This document shows, in pieces, positions 1 through 6,022 of a stretch of DNA of 7,600 bases. Under the pieces are notes generated by a model that did no database searches, was not told the DNA's origin, and saw only the letters and a program-made list of their open reading frames with translations. A program made the position numbers and the translations under genes. The stretch comes from Candidatus Krumholzibacteriia bacterium (lineage in GTDB: Bacteria; Krumholzibacteriota; Krumholzibacteriia; Krumholzibacteriales; Krumholzibacteriaceae), in assembly GCA_028706585.1 (NCBI GenBank), contig JAQTVX010000095.1, forward strand, positions 1-7,600, in the 5' to 3' direction. Each line of letters opens with the position of its first letter. The stretch's first letter is position 1.

Positions 1-282
1 TTTGGCGCCGAGCTCCTTGAGATAGAGCGTGATGAGTGTCGCCGCATTCTCGTTGTCCCCCATGCTCACGATAACGGCGTTCATCTCCTCGATCCCCAGT
101 GTCTTGATGATCTCCTTCTGCGTCGCGTCGGCGAGTATCGCCTGCGTGCAGTACGGCTGGACGCGTTGGATGGCATCCTCGTCGAGGTCTACGGCGATCA
201 CATCGTGCCCTTCCTCGAACAGCGTCTTGGTCACGTTGAACCCGAAATTCCCGAGTCCGATCGTCGCATACTTCTTGCTCAT
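1..282 (-). CDS. ktrA: TrkA/KtrA-type potassium uptake regulatory subunit, N-terminal part
   Basis: This is the first 94 codons of a cytoplasmic RCK (TrkA-N) protein; the rest lies beyond the left edge. The translation begins MSKKYATIGLGNFG and shows the Rossmann dinucleotide-binding motif GLGNFG at residues 9-14. An acidic residue (D32, in VIAVDLDED) ends the second beta strand, where it would contact the adenosine ribose. Further on come the family-typical stretches ADATQ and VIVSMGDNENA. In the KtrA/TrkA family such subunits form a ring under the membrane pore and open it according to bound ATP/ADP or NAD(H). The ATG at 282-280 has a purine-rich GGGAG just upstream. The gene starts 33 bases after the stop of the pore gene, so the two are almost certainly co-transcribed. 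Whether the protein also has the C-terminal TrkA-C domain cannot be seen. Confidence 0.93.
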   Translation of the reverse strand, partial: MSKKYATIGLGNFGFNVTKTLFEEGHDVIAVDLDEDAIQRVQPYCTQAILADATQKEIIKTLGIEEMNAVIVSMGDNENAATLITLYLKELGAK

Positions 283-315
283 GGCTCTCCCACTCTCCTT
301 CCGGCCCCTTTCGGA

Positions 316-1677
316 TCATCCGATCATGATTTTCTCTTCAGAGTATCGATACGGCGCGACGATGCGCCTGCTCGTGACGACGTACGCGACGGTCAGAAGC
401 CCCACTCTACCGAGAAGCATGATCACGATGATGATCAGCTTCCCGACAACCGTGAGCGAAGGGGTGATTCCCATCGAAAGCCCCACCGTGCCGAACGCGG
501 ACACCGCCTCGAAGAGATACGTGAGGAACGATTCGCGTGGCGTGTCCGGCTGCGTGATGAGGAGAAAGACGAGACCGACGGTCAGGACTATGACCGCGAG
601 GATAAAGATCGACAGCGCCTTCGATACCGTCTCGTCCGGAATCGTGCGCTTGAACAGGCTCGCCGAGTGTCTGCCCCTAATCCGATCGCTCAGGATAGCG
701 ACGAGCACGGCGAGTGAGGTGGTCTTGATACCTCCGCCGGACGAACCGGGACTCGCGCCGACGAACATCAGGATGATGAGGATAAACAGCGTAGCGATGG
801 TCAACGAGCCGATATCAAGGGTGTTGAATCCCGCCGTGCGCGCCGTGATCGATTGAAAAAGGGACGCTAGAATCTGGCCCTTGATGGAAAGACCGGCCAG
901 CTGGTGGCTCCTCTCGAGGGCGAAGATGAGCCCCCCCCCGGACGCGATGAGCACTGCCGTGGTCGTCAGAACGGTTCGAGTGTGGAGCGACAACGTTCGC
1001 CGCTGCCGGCTGCGCATGGTCCGGATGCGACCCAGAAATTCGTATATAACGGGAAAACCGATTCCGCCGAGAACGATGAGCGAACAGATGACCACGTTGA
1101 CCAGGATGCTTTCCCTGTACGCCATGAGGTTCGTTCCGAACAGGGAAAAACCCGCGTTGCAGAAGGCGGATACCGAATGAAATACTCCGGCGAAAAGCGC
1201 CGAAGGAGCCGACATCTCGCCCTGCCATTTGAAGAAAAGGAGCGCGGCCCCGGACGCCTCGACGATGAACGTGAACAGGAATATCGATCTCAGCAGGCTC
1301 TTCATGTTCTTCACCGGCGTCGCGGTGAAGCTCTCGGTGATGATCCAGCGTCCGTGCGTGCTGAATCCCCTGCCGAGGAAGACGAAGAACAGCACGGAGA
1401 AAGTCATGACTCCGAGGCCGCCGATCTCGATGAGCGCCATTATGACCCACTGGGCGAAGCCCGTGAACGTCGCGCCGAGATCGACGACCGTGAGGCCGGT
1501 GACGCACAGAGCGGAGGTGGCGACGAAGAAGGCATCAATGACGGAAACGGGCTTGCCGGTCGAGGATGCCGGCAGCGAAAGAAGCAACGTGCCGATGAGA
1601 TCCGCGATGATATAGCTGTAAATAATGATCATCGCGGGATTCATCTGTTGGAAATGCTTCTTCAGAGTGGGTTTCAT
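316..1677 (-). CDS. ktrB: TrkH/KtrB-type potassium transporter pore subunit
   Basis: This is an integral membrane K+ (or Na+-coupled K+) uptake subunit of 453 residues, the usual KtrB length. It has the four-fold M1-P-M2 plan of the superfamily. The four pore loops are visible: TSALCVTGLT (about 54-63), HSVSAFCNAGFS (167-178), ITARTAGFNT (277-286) and AVSAFGTVGLS (391-401), each with the selectivity-filter glycine. The glycine/serine-rich loop VGASPGSSGGGIK (306-318) matches the gating loop in the middle of KtrB helix M2C. The arginine in LGRVGLLT (R424) matches the conserved charge in the last helix. I chose the ATG at 1677 because GGAAGG lies just before it. An upstream in-frame GTG at 1698 would add seven residues but has no Shine-Dalgarno sequence. 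The gene is first in an operon with the RCK subunit. A run of nine G lies inside the gene (see findings). Ktr-type is favoured over Trk-type by length and gating loop. Confidence 0.94.
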   Translation of the reverse strand: MKPTLKKHFQQMNPAMIIIYSYIIADLIGTLLLSLPASSTGKPVSVIDAFFVATSALCVTGLTVVDLGATFTGFAQWVIMALIEIGGLGVMTFSVLFFVFLGRGFSTHGRWIITESFTATPVKNMKSLLRSIFLFTFIVEASGAALLFFKWQGEMSAPSALFAGVFHSVSAFCNAGFSLFGTNLMAYRESILVNVVICSLIVLGGIGFPVIYEFLGRIRTMRSRQRRTLSLHTRTVLTTTAVLIASGGGLIFALERSHQLAGLSIKGQILASLFQSITARTAGFNTLDIGSLTIATLFILIILMFVGASPGSSGGGIKTTSLAVLVAILSDRIRGRHSASLFKRTIPDETVSKALSIFILAVIVLTVGLVFLLITQPDTPRESFLTYLFEAVSAFGTVGLSMGITPSLTVVGKLIIIVIMLLGRVGLLTVAYVVTSRRIVAPYRYSEEKIMIG

Positions 1678-1782
1678 GGCACCTTCCACGCGCGGCACGG
1701 CGACCCGGGCTAACCATTCCGTCCCGCTTCACCACCTTGCGGGCGTTCCTCCCTTATCCTCCAGGATATGGCAGTTCCGCAG

Positions 1783-1811
1783 ATTCTGACTGTTGGGCGG
1801 TAAAATATCAA
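1783..1811 (-). promoter_or_regulatory. possible sigma-70-type promoter of the potassium transporter operon
   Basis: Reading the minus strand, TTGATA (1811-1806, five of six matches to TTGACA) is followed after exactly 17 bases by CAGAAT (1788-1783, four of six matches to TATAAT). It sits in the only AT-rich part of the 1678-1928 spacer and would give a leader of roughly 100 bases before the ktrB ATG. The leader contains a purine-rich stretch, GGAGGATAAGGGAGGA (1762-1747 on the minus strand), which looks like two Shine-Dalgarno cores far from the ktrB start. The match is by consensus only; the organism's sigma factor preferences are unknown. Confidence 0.3.
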
Positions 1812-1872
1812 ATAAAAACGTTCGGCGCCATCGGGATGGACCTCGGTGCCATTTCGGCTACGACCACCGCTG

Positions 1873-1925
1873 AGGCCGCGCGCGGAGCCGGGATGCGCCG
1901 GCGGATCGCCTTGTCTGCGCGGCCT
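1873..1925 (-). repeat. GC-rich inverted repeat downstream of the ChaN-like gene
   Basis: Arms AGGCCGCGC (1873-1881) and GCGCGGCCT (1917-1925) are perfect 9-base complements separated by 35 bases, starting just four bases past the stop of the minus-strand gene. The interior can form smaller hairpins of its own, for example GGCG-ATC-CGCC and GCCGG-CGCATC-CCGGC on the minus strand. A branched RNA structure at the transcript 3' end is therefore plausible. No T-run follows on the minus strand, so it is not a standard intrinsic terminator. It may protect the 3' end or serve factor-dependent termination, or it may simply reflect the high GC content. Confidence 0.4.
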
Positions 1926-1928
1926 TCC

Positions 1929-3500
1929 CTAATGGCGTCTTAGGGGCAGAAACACTCCTCCACCCGTCTTCTCGAGGAGTTCGTTGTACATGTCTCTCGA
2001 TGCGCCTGGAGCATCGAGCCGCATTCTGAAGAGGCCGGCGATCTCGCTTCTCGTCAGGCGGCCCTCGTGATGGGCTGTGTGAAGCGCATCGCCGAGCCGC
2101 GCCCCGAGCGCCTTGGCGACAAGGAAGCGCTTCTTTGCTCCCAGGCGGAGGATTCCATCGAGCGTGACGGCGCCCCCCGCTTCGAGAGAACCGATAAGCG
2201 GATCGTACTTCGCGCAATCCCGGGAAGAATCGACGATCCTGGACGCAAAGCACACGAGGGAATCGGCGATCACGGTGCCAAGAAAATCGTCTTCGGGCTC
2301 GAGCGGTCCGGCGCGCCGCTCCAAAATGTCCCCCCTCGCGGCGTGGAGCACGAACCGCGCGGCCTCCCGCACGGCGATGGATGGATCGAACTTCACGATG
2401 AGACAGGTATTGATCGATGGGACGTAGGACATCCCGTCGCGTTTCAGGTTCTGGAGGATCCGAACGATCTCCCGCGTGCTCACCCTGCGCGAACGCAGGT
2501 AGGACGAGAACGCGTGGTACGTGGCTCGGCACTGAACTTCCGGCAGTACCGCGTCGAACGGCTCCATGCGTCCGTTCGGGAGCGAGACCAGGCGCTTCTT
2601 GCCGCCGTTCGCGAGGAAAGACTGAATCGCGTCGATCGCTTCGTGGAGAAACGGTGTGTGCCTGTCGACCTCCTCCCCTTCAACCCAGACGTCGATGATG
2701 TTCCGGTACGCTTCGTACTTGAGCATCGGGGAGGCGGTGAATACGCAGTACCTGTTCGCGTCGATGGCGACCGCCTCGGCGTCCTCGCGCCCCTTCCGAA
2801 GAAGGCTCCAGTATATATCGTCCATGTTCTGCACGATGATGATCTCGCGCAAATCCCGAGCGAGCGCCGCATGCACCTCCCGCGGCAGGTGGTTCGACGC
2901 GAGGTGCGACTCGCCGACGACGACGAGGATCAACGAATCGGGAAAGAATGCGCGAATGGTCCCGATCCGCCGCGCCGCCAGGCGATCGCGCCTTCGAATG
3001 CTCCTGAGATGATCCCGCATCTCCGAGTCTATTCCGAAGACCGGTATGAACGGATCTCTGGCGAGATCGAAGATGCGTCGATAGCTGGGCCAGCTGAAAC
3101 CCCACTCGGAGCGATAATCGATCGCCTCGAGGAAAGCGGCATCGTCCATCGTGCCCTTCATCCAGCGGTCCAAGAACTCCTGCTGGTGAACGTAGAGCAT
3201 CTCGAGCGCCAGCACAACGCTTCGTCCCCGCGCGGAGAACTCCCTCATGAGACGGAGCACAAAATCCTGGCTCGCGTCGAGGGGATGGTAGTCACCGAAG
3301 TAGACGATGTCGCAACGCGAGGCCCGCTCGATCACGTCCTCGGCGGTCGTTGTCGCTTCGTACATTTTGAACTCTAGATTGAATTCCTTTATGTAGCGGG
3401 ACCTATGCGTCTTGTCGACGCCGAAGATCTCTCGTTTGAGGCGCCCGATGATTCGGCGGTTGACCTTGATCTGTTCCTCGATCGCTTTCGATGCAACCAT
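1929..3500 (-). CDS. ChaN/Tiki-superfamily domain protein with uncharacterised C-terminal half
   Basis: This is a 523-residue, apparently cytoplasmic protein. Residues about 45-260 resemble the ChaN (haem-binding lipoprotein, DUF399-type) branch of the Tiki/TraB/EreA superfamily. A GDYH motif (69-72, in IVYFGDYHPLDASQ) takes the place of the usual GExH. A glutamate lies in LALEM (E100), followed by a helix with QQEFLDRWMKG, then WPSYRRIFDLAR and IPVFGID (about 152-158), and finally a second histidine motif, VVVGESHLASNHLP (GESH at 196-199). Superfamily members include metal-dependent proteases and the haem-binding ChaN; substrate and activity here are unknown. Residues about 265-523 match nothing I recognise. 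The start at 3500 was chosen because AAGGA (3510-3506) lies five bases upstream; in-frame ATG (3539) and TTG (3545) codons lack such a site. No signal peptide or membrane segment is visible, unlike ChaN. The stop is TAG. The gene is divergent from the acyl-CoA synthetase gene. Confidence 0.8.
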   Translation of the reverse strand: MVASKAIEEQIKVNRRIIGRLKREIFGVDKTHRSRYIKEFNLEFKMYEATTTAEDVIERASRCDIVYFGDYHPLDASQDFVLRLMREFSARGRSVVLALEMLYVHQQEFLDRWMKGTMDDAAFLEAIDYRSEWGFSWPSYRRIFDLARDPFIPVFGIDSEMRDHLRSIRRRDRLAARRIGTIRAFFPDSLILVVVGESHLASNHLPREVHAALARDLREIIIVQNMDDIYWSLLRKGREDAEAVAIDANRYCVFTASPMLKYEAYRNIIDVWVEGEEVDRHTPFLHEAIDAIQSFLANGGKKRLVSLPNGRMEPFDAVLPEVQCRATYHAFSSYLRSRRVSTREIVRILQNLKRDGMSYVPSINTCLIVKFDPSIAVREAARFVLHAARGDILERRAGPLEPEDDFLGTVIADSLVCFASRIVDSSRDCAKYDPLIGSLEAGGAVTLDGILRLGAKKRFLVAKALGARLGDALHTAHHEGRLTRSEIAGLFRMRLDAPGASRDMYNELLEKTGGGVFLPLRRH

Positions 3501-3505
3501 TTGTG

Positions 3506-3510
3506 TCCTT
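3506..3510 (-). promoter_or_regulatory. ribosome binding site deciding the ChaN-like gene start
   Basis: AAGGA on the minus strand is followed by five bases (CACAA) and then ATG at 3500. The alternative upstream starts have no comparable purine tract. This supports the 523-residue form rather than one extended by 13 to 15 residues. Confidence 0.6.
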
Positions 3511-3538
3511 GCGCGTTCGGCGCTCACGACAATTTTCA

Positions 3539-3567
3539 TCGACAATGGAGCCGATTTGTCCTAAATA
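3539..3567 (+). promoter_or_regulatory. possible promoter for the acyl-CoA synthetase gene
   Basis: TCGACA (3539-3544, five of six matches to TTGACA) is followed after 17 bases by TAAATA (3562-3567), a poor -10 match; AATACT at 3564 is an alternative. This is the AT-richest part of the 110-base spacer between the two divergent genes and would leave about 40 bases of leader before the ATG at 3611. It is a consensus guess only, and I saw no comparably good pair for the minus-strand gene. Confidence 0.25.
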
Positions 3568-3610
3568 CTACTGTAGCATCAGGCGTACCCATAGAGGAAA
3601 GAGGGGCTCG

Positions 3611-5899
3611 ATGGATCGCGCGCTCGAGACGGGAATGAAGGCGATTCGAGAGAAGCTTGGCAAGGCGCTCGCGGAGAATCGGCGCGTTCTCCTCGAGCAC
3701 GAAATCTACGAGGTTCTCGGCCTCGCCGGGTTTCGCATTCCGCGATTCCTTTTCGCGGCGAGCGAAAAGGAACTGTCGGGCTTGGATCTCCGCCGCCTTC
3801 CAAGTGACGAGGTCGTCTGCAAGCTCATTTCCACCGGGATGCCCCACAGGTCCGAATTCGGCGGAATCAAGTTCGTCAAGCGCACTCCGGACGCCCTCGG
3901 CGCGACTTTTCGTGAATTCGACCGCATCGCGAAAAAGGCGGGCGTGGCGCTCGCGGGAATGTTGATCGTCGAGAAGGTTCCGGGAAAGGACGGCGTCCCG
4001 CACCAGCTTCTCATCTCCCTCAGGCAGGACCCATCATTCGGACCGGTCGTTTTTTGCGGCCTCGGCGGGCTGGGGACCGAGATATACAAGAGAAGCCTCA
4101 CGCGGGAGAAGGCGCTCTTCATCAGGACCGCGTCGGGCCTTGCCGACCGCGAAGGCACGGCGCAGGCTCTGGAGGAGACGTTTTTCTATCCCGTCATTGC
4201 GGGCGAGACCCGCATATCGTCGGAGCCGCTTGCAAACGTGGAGAAGCTCCGCGAGGCGCTCGCCACGTTCGCGAGACTCGGTCAGGCTTTCTCCGCGCTC
4301 GCCAAGGGTTCCCCCGTCACGATCGAGGAGCTCGAGGTCAATCCCCTGCAGATCATGCCGGACGGTGAGCTCGTTCCGCTGGATGCGCTGATGCGAATCT
4401 CGAACGCCAAGCACGAGCTCTCGCCGCCCCCCACATCCGGCATCGTCAAGCTTCTCCGGCCTAAGAGCGCCCTGATCGTCGGTGCCTCGGCGAACAGGGT
4501 CAATTCGGGCCGCATTATACTCGGCAACCTCATCAGGGGAGGTGGCGTTCCGAAGGATCGGATCTACCTCCTCCATCCCGACGCCGAGACAATAGACGGC
4601 TGTAGGGCGTTCAAATCGGCCGCAGAGCTCCCCGAAAAGGTCGACATGACGGTCTTCACGATACCAGCGGACGAGAAAGCCGCGCTGCTGCTTGAAGAGC
4701 TCATCGAGGGCGGAAAGACTTCCTCGATCACGATCATCTCGGGGGGATTCGGCGAGACCGAGAGAGGTCAAACACTCGATCGCCGGCTCCGCAGCTCGAT
4801 CTCAAAAGCTCGCGCTGCCGCCGATGGAGGCGTGGTCGTGAACGGGCCGAACTGCATGGGGATCGTTTCCAAGCCCGGCGGCTACAACACGTTCTTCATC
4901 CCGGAGTACAAGCTCCCATTCCGCGGCGCATTCGGCGAGCGGTGCGCCGTCATAAGTCAAAGCGGCGCCTACCTCGTGACCCTCGTCAGCAATCTCGCCT
5001 TGCTCATCAATCCGAAGTACATGATCACATATGGGAACCAGGTCGACGTTTCGGCGTCCGATTACCTCATCGCGCTCAAGGATGATCCGGAGATCGATCT
5101 GTTCTGCCTCTACCTCGAGGGGTTCAAGCCGTGCGGCGGAGAGCAGTTCCTGGCCGCCGCGCGGGAGATCGTCCGCTCGGGCAAGAACATCATTTTCTAC
5201 AAGGCCGGCCGTACCGAAGCCGGGGCGGCGGCTGTCGCATCGCACACGGCCTCCATGGCGGGCAACTATGAGGTCATGGAGAAGCTGCTGCGGGACGCCG
5301 GCATCATCATCCTTCAAAGCCTCGACGAGGTCGAGGACGTGATAAAGGTCTTCGCCCTCCTCGCCGGCCGGCGAGCCGCGGGCCCGCGCGTCGGCATCTT
5401 CAGCAACGCGGGCTTCGAATGCTCCGTCGCGGCCGACACGCTCGGCGCGCTGGAACTCGCGCGATTTTCGGAGGGGACGACCGCGAAGCTCCGCTCGGCC
5501 CTTCCCACGGACATCATTGACGTCCACAATCCAGTGGACGCTACGCCGCTCACGAACGCGGTGAACTACGGGAAATGCATCGAGGCTATCCTCGCCGACG
5601 ACGGTGTCGACTGCCTGATGGCGGCGAACGTCGCGCCGACGCCGTTCATGGAGAACCTCGCGGCCGGCGATGGGCACCGCGAGGACATTCTCCACGAGAA
5701 TTCGTATCCGAACGTCACTATCCGCGCCTTCAGAGGAACAACGAAACCGATGGTCGCATGCCTGGACTCCGGCAGGCTCTACGATCCGGGCGTCATCATG
5801 ATGGAGAGCGCCGGCATCCCCTGTTTCAGAAAGATAGACAGGGCCATGAAGGCTCTCGATCTCTTCATAAGCCGCAACAACGCCTCGAAGCGTTCTTGA
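3611..5899 (+). CDS. NDP-forming acyl-CoA synthetase-like protein, ATP-grasp half first
   Basis: This is a 762-residue cytoplasmic enzyme of the ADP/NDP-forming acyl-CoA synthetase superfamily (acyl-CoA + NDP + Pi <-> acid + CoA + NTP, through a phosphohistidine). Residues about 1-270 form the beta-like ATP-grasp region: HRSEFGGIKF (79-88), DPSFGPVVFCGLGG (140-153) and EELEVNPLQI (239-248). Residues about 285-400 form the CoA-binding Rossmann domain (SALIVGAS, 286-293). Residues about 400-570 form the ligase domain with NGPNCMG (411-417), SQSGA (449-453) and the catalytic histidine H545 in SHTASMAG. The remainder (to about 755) is the second ligase-like domain. This gives order 3-4-1-2-5, whereas fused enzymes usually run 1-2-5-3-4. 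No C-terminal GNAT acetyltransferase domain is present. The ATG at 3611 follows an AGAGGGG ribosome site; an upstream ATG at 3491 would overlap the divergent gene and reads as non-conserved sequence. The acid substrate cannot be told. Confidence 0.9.
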   Translation: MDRALETGMKAIREKLGKALAENRRVLLEHEIYEVLGLAGFRIPRFLFAASEKELSGLDLRRLPSDEVVCKLISTGMPHRSEFGGIKFVKRTPDALGATFREFDRIAKKAGVALAGMLIVEKVPGKDGVPHQLLISLRQDPSFGPVVFCGLGGLGTEIYKRSLTREKALFIRTASGLADREGTAQALEETFFYPVIAGETRISSEPLANVEKLREALATFARLGQAFSALAKGSPVTIEELEVNPLQIMPDGELVPLDALMRISNAKHELSPPPTSGIVKLLRPKSALIVGASANRVNSGRIILGNLIRGGGVPKDRIYLLHPDAETIDGCRAFKSAAELPEKVDMTVFTIPADEKAALLLEELIEGGKTSSITIISGGFGETERGQTLDRRLRSSISKARAAADGGVVVNGPNCMGIVSKPGGYNTFFIPEYKLPFRGAFGERCAVISQSGAYLVTLVSNLALLINPKYMITYGNQVDVSASDYLIALKDDPEIDLFCLYLEGFKPCGGEQFLAAAREIVRSGKNIIFYKAGRTEAGAAAVASHTASMAGNYEVMEKLLRDAGIIILQSLDEVEDVIKVFALLAGRRAAGPRVGIFSNAGFECSVAADTLGALELARFSEGTTAKLRSALPTDIIDVHNPVDATPLTNAVNYGKCIEAILADDGVDCLMAANVAPTPFMENLAAGDGHREDILHENSYPNVTIRAFRGTTKPMVACLDSGRLYDPGVIMMESAGIPCFRKIDRAMKALDLFISRNNASKRS

Positions 5900-5937
5900 G
5901 CGTCGACATTCGTCAATTGATATTCTCGATGTTGCAT

Positions 5938-5955
5938 AATATCTTTGAGGATATT
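5938..5955. repeat. short AT-rich perfect inverted repeat upstream of the lipoprotein gene
   Basis: AATATC (5938-5943) and GATATT (5950-5955) are perfect complements around a six-base loop, in the 123-base spacer between the synthetase stop and the lipoprotein start. The left arm overlaps CATAAT (5935-5940), a five-of-six match to a -10 box, but there is no good -35 at the right distance. An operator over a promoter is possible. There is no T-run, so an intrinsic terminator is unlikely. Confidence 0.3.
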
Positions 5956-6022
5956 GGAGCCGTTGGACTCGGGATCGCAGATGCACGGCAGAGTGTACAT
6001 CACGCGCCGGGAAAGGAACACA

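Noticed and set aside
904..1713. 269-codon plus-strand open frame
   Set aside because: It is antisense to the KtrB gene, which is unmistakable from its four pore loops.
1535..1735. 66-codon minus-strand frame with a GTG start and an upstream GGAGGA
   Set aside because: It overlaps the first third of ktrB in another frame, its sequence is rich in R, H and G as expected for an out-of-frame shadow, and it has no recognisable motif.
1678..1928. c-di-AMP (ydaO/kimA-type) or K+-sensing riboswitch in the spacer before the potassium operon
   Set aside because: The likely leader is only about 100 bases and I see none of the conserved paired elements or a terminator switch.
2067..3377. Long 436-codon plus-strand open frame
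   Set aside because: It is antisense to the ChaN-like gene, whose own frame has recognisable motifs; this translation shows none.
3491..3610. Upstream extension of the synthetase to an ATG at 3491
   Set aside because: It would overlap the start of the divergent gene, lacks a ribosome site and encodes unrelated sequence before the ATG at 3611, which has one.
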